Part shown: in pieces, positions 1-7,100 of the stretch | Numbering within the stretch: position 1 is the first letter of the stretch | Layout of the letters: every line of letters begins with the position of its first letter | From: Acidobacteriota bacterium | GTDB lineage: Bacteria > Acidobacteriota > Terriglobia > Terriglobales > Acidobacteriaceae | NCBI GenBank assembly: GCA_021798235.1 | Contig: JAJZMO010000101.1 | Coordinates: 1-17,706, forward strand | Length of the DNA stretch: 17,706 nt | Direction: 5' to 3' | Notes under the pieces: model-generated | What the model was told of the DNA's origin: nothing | Database searches by the model: none | What the model saw: only the letters and a program-made list of their open reading frames with translations | Position numbers and translations under genes: made by a program

Positions 1-2971
1 CTTCTGCCAGCGTTGCGGCCTGTTGGCGAGCCTCAGTGCGCGTGGCTTCCAGCTCAACGCGGCGTTGCTCCAACCGCTGGGCTTCTTGTGCGCGCTGGAT
101 GCGCTCGGCCTCGCCTGCTGCCAATTGCTGCTCCAATTGGCGCTGGCGCTGCTCCAAGTCGGCGTACATCCGTTCCAGTCGCTCGGTGGCTCCGGCGGCT
201 CCACGGCGACGCTCTTCCAAGCCAGCCAAGTGCGCGGTGGCCTCGGCCAGTTCCGCCTGCGCCGTTTCGCGGGCCGTGCGCAGCGCTTCGACGGCGGACT
301 GCGCTTCGGTCAGTTTTTGTTCGGCGTTCTTGTGCTCATCTTCCAGCTTCGCAATCTGCTCGCGGCGCTGTGTGATCCATTCCGACTTTTCTGATTGCGC
401 CTGCTTGTTGCGCTCCGATTGCAAGGTGCAATCCTGCATACGGCGATCAAGGCGCGCGGTTTCCGCCTCCAACTGGCGCAGAGCGGCACCGGTGTTGGCG
501 GACTCCTGCTCCATCTTGCGGCGGGCGTCGGATTGCACTTCAATCTGGCGGCCCAGATCGGCCAGCGTATGCGCCAGTTCGGCGGTGTGCGTTTCTGCCT
601 GGGCGAGTTTTTCTTCTGTCAGCGCCAGGGTCTGCTGGGCTTCGCGCAGTTCGCGCTTCAAGGCCAGCGGGCCTTCCACGCTGGGTTTGCCGCCGGTGAC
701 GGTGACGTTGTGGAAGCACTCGCCGGTGGGCGACAGAAAGAATGCCTGCGGATTTTCGAGGGCGAGGGTGCGCGCAGATTCTGAATCCGGCGTGACGTAG
801 CCATCGCGCAGCTTGGGCAAAATGACTTCCAGCGACTGGCCAAAGCCGTCGAGGACGCGGATGCAATCCTTGAGGCGTACGACGCCTTGGCGCGGCGTGG
901 TGAGCGGTGGCGGATCTATGGGCGCAAAGGAGAAGCGCGCCTGTGAGTCGTCAGGATGCACGAGGAATGTGGCGCGGCCATCGACATCGGCCTTGAGCAG
1001 GCGCATGCCTTCCTGCGCAGCATCCCAGCTTTTGACGACGATGTAGTTCAGTTCTTCGCGGAGAAATTCGTCAATGACGGCTTCATACTGATCGGCGACC
1101 TCAAGAAAATCCGCGAGGATGCCGACGGGAGCCAGACCGCCTTCAAGAGTTTTGGATCGCAGCAGATTGCGCACCGTGTCGGTGGAGTAGCTGTGGCCCT
1201 GGATCAGCGCTTCGAGCGAATTGCGGCGGCCCAGCAGGGAAGCGTGCTCGGCGCGAAGCTGATCAACGGTGCGGCGGGCCGTGGTCTCCTCGGCGCGCTT
1301 GGCTTCGAGCGATGCGCGCAGGGTTTGCAGATCGGCTTCAATCTGCCGCAGCGATTCTGTTGCGCTGCCAAAGCTGAGCGAGACCTGGCCGTGCTCGACG
1401 CCGAGGCGTTCTTGATCGGAGGCTAGGGATTGCCGCTCGGCCTGCAAGCGCTCCGCCTCGCGCTGCAAGCCTTCGAGTGTGGTTTCTCCCTGTAGAATTT
1501 GCTGGCGAACCTGATGCGCCTGATTCATCCAGTGGAGCATCTGGCTGCGCAGGGTTTCGATGCCTTGCTCGGCGGCAGAGAGATTGCCGGAGGCCTGCTG
1601 CGCGGCGGATTGGCGGGTTTGTGTGGCGCGACGGGCCTCATCGACGGCCTGCTGCGCCTGCGCCAGAAAGCTGCGGTGCTGGTCGCGTTCAGCGGCCATG
1701 CTGGCCAGTTGGGCGCGCACCTGCTCCAGCTCCGCCTGCGCGGAGTGGATGCGAATGACCAGCTCGGCGGCGCGCTCTTCGTTGGATTGCAACTGGGTGA
1801 GCGTGCGCTCCAGCTCGACGGTAGCGGCGTTGGCGCGGGACTGGGCTTCGCGCGATTGGTTCTCCAGCGTGTAGCCGTGCTGGACGGCTTGCTGCTGCTG
1901 CTGGTCGAGCGTGTCGATTTGTGCGCCCAACTCTTCCACGCGCGCGGTGAGCGCGGTGAGTTGTTCGGCCAGCGTGGCCGACTCCGCATCCATCCCCGTA
2001 AGGCGTGTGGCGATGACAACGCGCAGGCGCTGTTGCAGGTCTTGGCGCAACGCACCATAACGCTCGGCCTTGGCGGCCTGGCGCTTGAGCGAGTTCATCT
2101 GCCGAGTGACTTCATCGAAGATGTCATTGACGCGGGCCAGATTTTGTTTGGCCTGTTCCAATCGCAGCTCCGCGAGGCGCTTTTTGGTTTTGAAGCGGGT
2201 GATGCCTGCGGCCTCTTCGATGATGGCGCGGCGGTCATGGGGTTTGCTGCTGAGCAACTGGCCGACGCGCTCCTGCTCAATGATGGCGTAGGAGTCTGGC
2301 CCGAGGCCTGTGCCCATGAAGATGTCTTGAATGTCGCGTAGGCGGCAGAGTTTGCCATTGAGCAGATACTCACTGTTGCCGGTGCGGAAGAGGCGGCGCG
2401 TGATGACGATTTCCCCTGCGCGGGCCGGCGTGCGCTGAAATTTGCGGCGGCGAATTTTGAGCACCACGGAGGGCGAGCCAGGGTGTGCGGCGGATTCCGC
2501 TTCGCTGGCTTCGGCGGCTTCGACGGCGTGGTCTGGCGTGGCTTCGCCGTCTTCTTCTGTGACGGCTCCAGGTTGCAGCTCGGCGATGGTCTCTTCGGTC
2601 TCTTGCGCGGCGCGGGCGCGGACGGAGGCCTCATCCCAATCTTCTGACTGGGAGCCGGTCTCGTCCTCGGCGGAAGCCTCTGGGGTGTAGACCTCGGGGT
2701 CAATGAAGGTGAGCGCCACCTCGGCCATGCCGGTGGGCTTGCGCTCACGCGTGCCGGCGAAGATGACATCCTCCATTTTGATGCCGCGCAGGCTTTTGGC
2801 CGACTGCTCGCCTAGCACCCAACTGACAGCGTCAGAGATGTTGGACTTGCCGCAGCCGTTAGGGCCAACAATGGCCGTGAGGCCGGTGGAGCTGTCGCCT
2901 TCGAGGGCGATCTCTGTGCGGTCGCAAAAGGACTTGAATCCGAGGATGTGAATGCGCTTCAGTTGCAGCAA
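1..2971 (-). CDS. smc: Chromosome partition protein SMC (N-terminal ~990 residues, runs off left edge)
   Basis: Structural maintenance of chromosomes ATPase, which dimerises through its hinge and, with ScpA/ScpB, compacts and segregates the nucleoid. The reading frame is open from a TTG start at 2971 to the window edge. Seen: N-terminal ILGFKSF followed by Walker A GPNGCGKS (residues 36-43); a MAEVALTF strand (82-89); the Q-loop region SYAIIEQE (about 227-234) followed by EEAAGITRFK; a long Glu/Gln/Ala/Arg-rich coiled-coil arm; a hinge at about 600-760, including GRATFL and FFLSPTGE; then the start of the returning coil. The signature motif and Walker B lie outside the window. The TTG start is chosen because it gives the family N-terminus (MLQLKRIHILGFKSF) and has an AAAGGGG ribosome-binding site 8 bases upstream. 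Odd: about 90 residues, mostly acidic, between the MAEVALTF strand and EIVITRR (93-187), where most SMCs have a short loop. The antisense ORFs over this gene are shadows. Confidence 0.96.
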   Translation of the reverse strand, partial: MLQLKRIHILGFKSFCDRTEIALEGDSSTGLTAIVGPNGCGKSNISDAVSWVLGEQSAKSLRGIKMEDVIFAGTRERKPTGMAEVALTFIDPEVYTPEASAEDETGSQSEDWDEASVRARAAQETEETIAELQPGAVTEEDGEATPDHAVEAAEASEAESAAHPGSPSVVLKIRRRKFQRTPARAGEIVITRRLFRTGNSEYLLNGKLCRLRDIQDIFMGTGLGPDSYAIIEQERVGQLLSSKPHDRRAIIEEAAGITRFKTKKRLAELRLEQAKQNLARVNDIFDEVTRQMNSLKRQAAKAERYGALRQDLQQRLRVVIATRLTGMDAESATLAEQLTALTARVEELGAQIDTLDQQQQQAVQHGYTLENQSREAQSRANAATVELERTLTQLQSNEERAAELVIRIHSAQAELEQVRAQLASMAAERDQHRSFLAQAQQAVDEARRATQTRQSAAQQASGNLSAAEQGIETLRSQMLHWMNQAHQVRQQILQGETTLEGLQREAERLQAERQSLASDQERLGVEHGQVSLSFGSATESLRQIEADLQTLRASLEAKRAEETTARRTVDQLRAEHASLLGRRNSLEALIQGHSYSTDTVRNLLRSKTLEGGLAPVGILADFLEVADQYEAVIDEFLREELNYIVVKSWDAAQEGMRLLKADVDGRATFLVHPDDSQARFSFAPIDPPPLTTPRQGVVRLKDCIRVLDGFGQSLEVILPKLRDGYVTPDSESARTLALENPQAFFLSPTGECFHNVTVTGGKPSVEGPLALKRELREAQQTLALTEEKLAQAETHTAELAHTLADLGRQIEVQSDARRKMEQESANTGAALRQLEAETARLDRRMQDCTLQSERNKQAQSEKSEWITQRREQIAKLEDEHKNAEQKLTEAQSAVEALRTARETAQAELAEATAHLAGLEERRRGAAGATERLERMYADLEQRQRQLEQQLAAGEAERIQRAQEAQRLEQRRVELEATRTEARQQAATLAE

Positions 2972-3078
2972 GGCGTAGGCCCCTTTCTACAGCCAGTTCC
3001 CCATCGCCCCAAAGGGCGAACTTGGCTTCACTCTAGCCCTTGGGCATGGGGAGGGTCAACACGGGGAACGCTATATCT

Positions 3079-3087
3079 TGTGGATAA
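3079..3087 (-). promoter_or_regulatory. Perfect DnaA-box 9-mer upstream of smc
   Basis: The minus strand reads TTATCCACA, an exact match to the consensus DnaA box. It lies about 108 bases before the smc start, in the only non-coding stretch before smc, and inside the spacer of a weak candidate promoter. A single 9-mer is expected by chance roughly once per 130 kb counting both strands, so chance is possible in a 17.7 kb window. No second box was noticed nearby, so this is not an origin; control of smc by DnaA would be inference. Confidence 0.35.
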
Positions 3088-3094
3088 GGAGTAC

Positions 3095-3127
3095 AAAACC
3101 CCATCTGTGGCGGTGTGCCAAAATGGG
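3095..3127 (-). terminator. Possible weak intrinsic terminator after the 76-residue gene
   Basis: On the minus strand CCCAT / ATGGG (3123-3127 and 3100-3104) encloses TGGC / GCCA (3117-3120 and 3108-3111) with a 5-base loop and a small internal loop, followed by GTTTTG. The T-run is only four bases and the stem is interrupted. It is well placed to end the murQ-murA-orf76 transcript before the smc promoter, but could be fortuitous. Confidence 0.25.
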
Positions 3128-3182
3128 AGGGCTGTGGCGACTCTTATCGTGCCGGATGCAAGGGGATGCAGGGGGGCAAACC

Positions 3183-3413
3183 CTAGGCTTCTGGTTTGCG
3201 GCGTTCCAGCTTGGCAAGCTGCGCAGTCCAGCCCAAAAAATGAAACAGAGCGCGCTTTTGATTCAGCACAAACGTCCAGAAGGCTAAAAATCCAATCGTC
3301 TTGGCGGGCCTGCCGGAGTAGGTCTCCACGCGCCACTTGAGATACTCGCTGCGCCACGGTGTCAGGCGATTGCCGCGCGTTGCGTTCCATAGAAATCGAA
3401 GTGCGCCCAACAT
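3183..3413 (-). CDS. Small conserved-type protein of unknown function (76 aa) between murA and smc
   Basis: A 76-residue basic, aromatic-rich protein with many Trp, Arg and Leu residues, including RFLWNATRG, LTPWRSEYLKWRVETYSG and FWTFVLNQKRALFHFLGW. There is no obvious signal peptide, and no hydrophobic run long and clean enough to call a membrane segment; amphipathic helices at a membrane or partner surface are possible. It starts 36 bases after the murA stop on the same strand, with AGGAAAGG about 8 bases before the ATG, so it is probably translated and co-transcribed with murA. I believe similar short proteins occur near smc in other acidobacteria, but that is recollection. Overlapping ORFs in other frames lack these signs. 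No function is assigned. Confidence 0.7.
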   Translation of the reverse strand: MLGALRFLWNATRGNRLTPWRSEYLKWRVETYSGRPAKTIGFLAFWTFVLNQKRALFHFLGWTAQLAKLERRKPEA

Positions 3414-3449
3414 GCCCAGCCTTTCCTGCCCCCTAAGCCTATGCGGGCC

Positions 3450-4751
3450 TTACGCAGCGCCTTCGTCCGCCTGTTTTTGAGGGAAAACATCGCCGATGCG
3501 GCGAATCTTTGCGCCCACGCCGCGCAGCTTGTCCTCAATGCGCTCATAGCCGCGATCGATGTGATAGACGCGATCAATGATCGTCTCGCCCTGCGCCACC
3601 AGTGCGGCTAGCACCAGCGAGGCCGAGGCGCGCAGATCCGAGGCCATCACGGCCGCCGAGGAAAGCTGCGTCTTGCCGCGCACCGTGGCCGTGCGACCAT
3701 CCACTCGAATGTTCGCACCCATGCGCACCAGCTCCTGCACATGCATAAAGCGATTTTCGAAGATGTTCTCGGTCACCTGGGACACACCTTCTGCCTGCGT
3801 GACCAGCGCCATGTACTGCGCCTGCATGTCGGTAGGGAAGCCCGGATACTCTTCCGTGGAAATATCCGCGCCTTGCAATTTGCCTTCGCTGCGCACGCGG
3901 ATCGTGTCGGCTGCAATCTCACAGCGCACACCCACTTCTTCCATCTTGCGGATCAGCGCCGTCAAGTGCCCGGGATTGCATCCGGCGACGGTCAGGTCGC
4001 CCCCAGAGATGGCTCCGGCGATTAAAAATGTGCCCGCTTCGATGCGGTCGGGAATAATGCGGTGGCGCGCGCCGTGCAATCGCTCCCGGCCATGAATGCG
4101 AATCGTGGATGTGCCTGCGCCCTCGATCTTTGCGCCCATGGCCGTCAAGAGCGCGGCCAGGTCGCCCACTTCCGGCTCGCGTGCGCAGTTCTCCATCAGT
4201 GTTTCGCCATCGGCCAGCGTGGCGGCCATCATCAGGTCTTCTGTGCCAGTCACGGTGATTTTGTCGAAGACAATCTGCGCACCCTTCAGCCGCTTGGCGC
4301 GCGCCTCCAGGTAGCCGTGCTCCTGGGTAATCTCCGCGCCCATGGCCTGCAGGCCTTTAATGTGCAGATCAATCGGACGTCCACCAATGGCGCAGCCGCC
4401 GGGCATGGCCACGCGCGCCATGCCGGTGCGCGCAATTAGCGGCCCCAGCACCAGGGACGAAGCGCGCATGGTTTTGACAATCTCATAGCGCGCCACTGGA
4501 TCCGAAAGGGAAGCGCAGCGGATGCGCGTGCGGTGGTGTGCGCGGCCATAGCCCAGTTCCACTTCCGCGCCCATGGAGGCGAGCAGTTTGCGCTCCGTCT
4601 CAATGTCGCGCACGTCGGGGATATTTTCCAGCGCAACTTCATCTTCCGTTAAAATCGCCGCCGCCATGCACGGCAGTGCGGAGTTCTTTGCCCCGCTGAT
4701 GCGAATCGTGCCCTGCAGCGGAGTTCCGCCCCGCAGAATAAATTTATCCAT
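3450..4751 (-). CDS. murA: UDP-N-acetylglucosamine 1-carboxyvinyltransferase (MurA)
   Basis: Cytoplasmic enzyme that transfers enolpyruvate from phosphoenolpyruvate to UDP-GlcNAc, the first committed step of peptidoglycan synthesis. At 433 residues it is close to the usual ~420. Seen: N-terminal GGTPLQGTIRISGAKNS with the conserved Lys22-Asn23 pair; the catalytic loop MPGGCAIGGRPID with Cys120 in the position that gives fosfomycin sensitivity; VKTMRASSLVLGPL (about 92-104); and the C-terminal segment EDKLRGVGAKI. The inverted alpha/beta EPSP-synthase fold extends over the full length. The gene begins 18 bases after the murQ stop, with AGGA about 14 bases before its ATG, and is probably an operon partner of murQ. 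The antisense ORFs are shadows. Confidence 0.97.
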   Translation of the reverse strand: MDKFILRGGTPLQGTIRISGAKNSALPCMAAAILTEDEVALENIPDVRDIETERKLLASMGAEVELGYGRAHHRTRIRCASLSDPVARYEIVKTMRASSLVLGPLIARTGMARVAMPGGCAIGGRPIDLHIKGLQAMGAEITQEHGYLEARAKRLKGAQIVFDKITVTGTEDLMMAATLADGETLMENCAREPEVGDLAALLTAMGAKIEGAGTSTIRIHGRERLHGARHRIIPDRIEAGTFLIAGAISGGDLTVAGCNPGHLTALIRKMEEVGVRCEIAADTIRVRSEGKLQGADISTEEYPGFPTDMQAQYMALVTQAEGVSQVTENIFENRFMHVQELVRMGANIRVDGRTATVRGKTQLSSAAVMASDLRASASLVLAALVAQGETIIDRVYHIDRGYERIEDKLRGVGAKIRRIGDVFPQKQADEGAA

Positions 4752-4769
4752 GCTTGCGCCCGTGTTCCT

Positions 4770-5747
4770 TTAGAGTTCCATCACTGTGTCTTCAATGGCG
4801 CGGCGCACGTTACCATCCGCCTGTGCCAGTCTGCGCATTGCCTCCGGCTTGTCCACGTTGGCCTTGAGCATCACCAGCGCGATGGGCAGGCTCTTGCCGG
4901 CCACGCGAATTGTGCGCACCGCTGTGTCGCGGTCTACATTGCAAGCCAGCATCAGAATATGAATGGCGCGCTCCACCAGTTTGGAGTTTTTCATGTGTAC
5001 GTTCACCATCAGGTTCTCGTACACATAGCCCAGGCGCGTCATGGCGCCGGTGGTAATCATGTTGAGAATCATCTTCTGTGCCGTGCCGGCCTTCATGCGC
5101 GTGGAGCCGGAGACGACCTCCGGGCCAACCTCGGCAACAATCGTCACCTCGGCCACGGTAGTCAGCTCCGTATTGTGATTGCAGGTGACGCCGGCGGTTT
5201 TGGCTCCGCAACGCCTTGCGTACTCCACGGCAGCCACCACGTAGGGCGTGCGTCCGCTGGCAGAGACGCCGATCACAATATCCTTGCGGGTCGGCCTGCG
5301 CCGCGCAATGTCGCGCTGGCCCAGCTCGCGGGAATCCTCATTCACTTCGGCTGCGGAGGCCAACGCCTTGGGCCCGCCCGCCATAATGTATTGCACCGTC
5401 TGTGGGGAAGTGGAGTAGGTCGGCGGGCACTCGGAAGCGTCCAGCGCCGCAATCCGTCCGCTGGAGCCAGCGCCCACGTAGAGCAAGCGTCCGCCATCGC
5501 GCAGGCAGCGGGCCACGGTATCGATGACGGTGGCAATCTCTGGCAACGCCTTTTTAATTGCGTTGGCAATCTTCATGTCTTCGTGGTTGATGATGCGCGC
5601 GACTTCCAGCGCGGACTTGGTATCCAGCCCATGAGAGGCCTCGTTCAGGCTCTCCGTCATCAGGTGCTGCAAATCTGTTATGACGCCCTTGCCGTTCTTT
5701 TCGTTTTTTTGTGTGCGAGGTGCGTCAACGCGGGTGGTTGGGGACAT
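4770..5747 (-). CDS. murQ: N-acetylmuramic acid 6-phosphate etherase (MurQ)
   Basis: Cleaves the lactyl ether of MurNAc-6-phosphate to give GlcNAc-6-phosphate and D-lactate, a cytoplasmic step of cell-wall recycling. The SIS-domain family signature is clear: VGAGSSGRIAALDASECPPTYS (starting at residue 91, with the conserved Glu106), a second acidic motif around Glu137 (AAEVNED), VIGVSASGRTPYV, and the hallmark GSTRMKAGTAQKMILNM followed by YENLMVNVHM. The C-terminal region is helical as in the family. It has 325 residues against about 300 usual; the excess is a polar N-terminal tail of about 20 residues before ITDLQHLMTE. The ATG at 5747 is kept because GGAGAG lies about 10 bases upstream and no start codon closer to the domain fits. 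It leads the minus-strand mur genes. Confidence 0.96.
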   Translation of the reverse strand: MSPTTRVDAPRTQKNEKNGKGVITDLQHLMTESLNEASHGLDTKSALEVARIINHEDMKIANAIKKALPEIATVIDTVARCLRDGGRLLYVGAGSSGRIAALDASECPPTYSTSPQTVQYIMAGGPKALASAAEVNEDSRELGQRDIARRRPTRKDIVIGVSASGRTPYVVAAVEYARRCGAKTAGVTCNHNTELTTVAEVTIVAEVGPEVVSGSTRMKAGTAQKMILNMITTGAMTRLGYVYENLMVNVHMKNSKLVERAIHILMLACNVDRDTAVRTIRVAGKSLPIALVMLKANVDKPEAMRRLAQADGNVRRAIEDTVMEL

Positions 5748-5777
5748 AAGCCTGGCTCTCCAAATGGTGCTGCTCTG

Positions 5778-5783
5778 ATTGTA
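5778..5783 (-). promoter_or_regulatory. Candidate -10 box of murQ
   Basis: The minus strand reads TACAAT, 30 bases before the murQ ATG, a five-of-six match to TATAAT. No good -35 is visible at 17-18 bases, so an activator or a different sigma factor may be needed. The predicted leader is about 24 bases and contains the GGAGAG ribosome-binding site. Confidence 0.4.
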
Positions 5784-5858
5784 GCGCCGTTGCGCCGATC
5801 GGGCCTAAGGAACTTCTGCGCAGGTATCCGATTTTGCAGCCGTGCTATGCCCCAGGGA

Positions 5859-5942
5859 TGTTTCTAAAATTTCGGAAACAGCTTTTCTGTTCGTGAATTT
5901 GCTACAAATGCCTCCGAGGCTACACACAGGATCCAAGATCCT
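5859..5942. repeat. Cluster of four perfect inverted repeats (possible operators)
   Basis: Four short perfect palindromic arrangements lie in 84 bases: TGTTTC-N10-GAAACA (5859-5880), AACAG-CTTTT-CTGTT (5877-5891), GCCTC-C-GAGGC (5910-5920) and AGGATC-CAA-GATCCT (5928-5942). All lie upstream of the ispH -35 element and of the murQ candidate promoter. They could be regulator-binding sites or RNA hairpins; no known operator is recognised. Confidence 0.4.
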
Positions 5943-5977
5943 CGCTCAGGTAGCAGTGTAGGGCTGCACCAAAAATG

Positions 5978-6006
5978 CTGCCAAAATTCGCCCGGGGCGG
6001 TATACT
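5978..6006 (+). promoter_or_regulatory. sigma70-type promoter of ispH / hopanoid cluster
   Basis: CTGCCA (5978-5983, four of six to TTGACA), a 17-base spacer, then TATACT (6001-6006, five of six to TATAAT). The hexamer ends 6 bases before the GTG start of ispH, so the expected transcription start is at or within a base of the start codon, giving a leaderless or nearly leaderless mRNA. No ribosome-binding site is present upstream, consistent with this. Confidence 0.6.
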
Positions 6007-6012
6007 GTACAG

Positions 6013-7044
6013 GTGACGATCGCAACCTCTTCCGCCTCCTCCCATGCCAACGGTTCCCCGAAGGATTCGGGTAGCCAACGCCGTGTTCTTCTGTTGAAGC
6101 CCCGCGGATTTTGCGCCGGAGTGGTGCGGGCCATTGATGTGGTCAAGATTGCGCTGGAGACCTTTGGCGCGCCGATCTATGTGCGCAAGGAAATTGTGCA
6201 CAATCGATTTGTTGTGAATGAGTTGGCGGAAAAGGGGGCCATCTTTGTCAATGACATTGATGAGGTGCCCGAGGGCAAGCGCGTCATCTATAGTGCGCAT
6301 GGTGTTTCGCCCGCCGTGCGTGAGCACAGCAAATTGCGCGGACTGAAGGTCATTGATGCCACCTGTCCGCTGGTGACCAAGGTACACGTGGAGGCGGTCA
6401 AGTTCGCCCAGCAAGGCTATTCGCTGGTGCTGATTGGCCACCGCGACCATGATGAGATTGAAGGCACGTTGGGTGAGGCACCGAGCGTGACCCAGGTTGT
6501 TTCCAATGTGGATGAAGTGGCTGCGCTGCAGGTGCCCGATCCCAATCGTGTTGCTTACCTGACACAGACCACGCTGAGCTTGGATGAGGCACGCGACATC
6601 ATCCACGCGCTGAAGCAGAAGTATCCGAATATCGTTGGCCCGCACTCGCAGGATATTTGCTACGCTACGGAAAATCGGCAGGTTGCGGTGAAGAATGTCG
6701 CGCATCAGGCGGACTTGGTGTTGGTGGTGGGGTCGAACAATAGCTCCAACTCCAACCGCTTGGTTGAGGTCTCGCGCAATTTGGACACGCGCGCATATTT
6801 AATTGACAACTCCGATGCCATTCAACCAGAGTGGCTGAACGGAGTGCAGACGGTGGCCATAACGGCGGGTGCTTCTGCGCCAGAGGTGCTGGTGCAGGAT
6901 GTGATCGGATACCTGCGCGGCCATGGATTCGATTCGGTGGAGGAGGTCGAAGTGATGCCAGAAAACGTGCGCTTCGGTCTGCCACCGGAGATCGTGCAGA
7001 CCATCGCGGCTGCTCCCAAGCAGACTGCCGTGACGGTGCAGTAG
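6013..7044 (+). CDS. ispH: 4-hydroxy-3-methylbut-2-enyl diphosphate reductase (IspH)
   Basis: Iron-sulfur enzyme of the last step of the MEP pathway, reducing HMBPP to IPP and DMAPP. At 343 residues it is slightly longer than the usual ~315 because of a Ser-rich N-terminal tail of about 24 residues. The three conserved cluster-ligand cysteines are visible: KPRGFCAGV (Cys34), DATCPLVTKVH (Cys118) and HSQDICYATENRQ (Cys216). The acid-base glutamate motif HDEIEGT is at 146-152, and GSNNSSNSNRL closes the substrate site. The GTG at 6013 is the only ATG/GTG/TTG between the upstream in-frame stop (5959) and the domain, so the start is firm. It precedes shc by 56 bases with no strong terminator, linking precursor supply to hopanoid synthesis. 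Confidence 0.97.
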   Translation: MTIATSSASSHANGSPKDSGSQRRVLLLKPRGFCAGVVRAIDVVKIALETFGAPIYVRKEIVHNRFVVNELAEKGAIFVNDIDEVPEGKRVIYSAHGVSPAVREHSKLRGLKVIDATCPLVTKVHVEAVKFAQQGYSLVLIGHRDHDEIEGTLGEAPSVTQVVSNVDEVAALQVPDPNRVAYLTQTTLSLDEARDIIHALKQKYPNIVGPHSQDICYATENRQVAVKNVAHQADLVLVVGSNNSSNSNRLVEVSRNLDTRAYLIDNSDAIQPEWLNGVQTVAITAGASAPEVLVQDVIGYLRGHGFDSVEEVEVMPENVRFGLPPEIVQTIAAAPKQTAVTVQ

Positions 7045-7100
7045 CTTTTTCTGTTCCACGGAACGCCAAGAACCTTACGGGAGAGTTTCGGGTCAGAATC

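Larger units (their letters stand above)
2972..3182. other. Intergenic region upstream of smc (smc leader)
   Basis: This 211-base gap separates the 76-residue gene from smc; both are on the minus strand. No credible gene was seen. Read on the minus strand it contains, in order: a hairpin followed by a short T-run, a poor sigma70-like pair (TTTTGT at 3093-3098, 17 bases, TATAGC at 3070-3075) with a perfect DnaA box inside the spacer, and two short perfect hairpins in the presumed leader (CGCCC-CAAA-GGGCG at 3005-3018 and GCCC-TT-GGGC at 3036-3045). The smc ribosome-binding site AAAGGGG ends at 2980. If the promoter is real, the smc leader is about 90 bases. Confidence 0.5.
5748..6012. other. 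Divergent intergenic region between murQ and ispH
   Basis: This 265-base gap carries outward control signals for both directions. Besides the two candidate promoters listed separately, it contains a run of perfect inverted repeats at 5859-5942 that coding does not explain. No gene was supported in any frame; the long minus-strand ORF that enters it from ispH is a shadow. Confidence 0.6.

Noticed and set aside
1499..2341. 280-codon plus-strand ORF over smc (with neighbours at 36-800 and 956-1426)
   Set aside because: Antisense shadow of the smc coiled-coil frame; Leu/Ala/Gly-rich composition comes from high GC codon bias, with no protein family features.
2095..2769. 224-codon minus-strand ORF in the smc N-terminal region
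   Set aside because: Out-of-frame reading of smc; Pro/Ser/Arg-rich sequence without motifs, while the correct frame gives Walker A and the ATPase head.
3070..3098. Replication origin near smc
   Set aside because: Only one DnaA box was noticed, with no AT-rich unwinding region and no dnaA or dnaN gene nearby.
4959..5867. 302-codon plus-strand ORF over murQ
   Set aside because: Antisense to the clear MurQ SIS domain; His/Gly-rich shadow translation.
5920..6705. 261-codon minus-strand ORF over ispH and its upstream region
   Set aside because: Antisense to ispH, no ribosome-binding site or family resemblance.
6831..7100. In-frame upstream extension of shc into ispH
   Set aside because: The 90 extra residues are an out-of-frame reading of ispH with no cyclase similarity; the shc start is at 7101 or possibly 7164.
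7045..7100. GTTCC-AC-GGAAC hairpin between ispH and shc as a terminator
   Set aside because: Five base pairs with a two-base loop and no following T-run; the Ts precede it.
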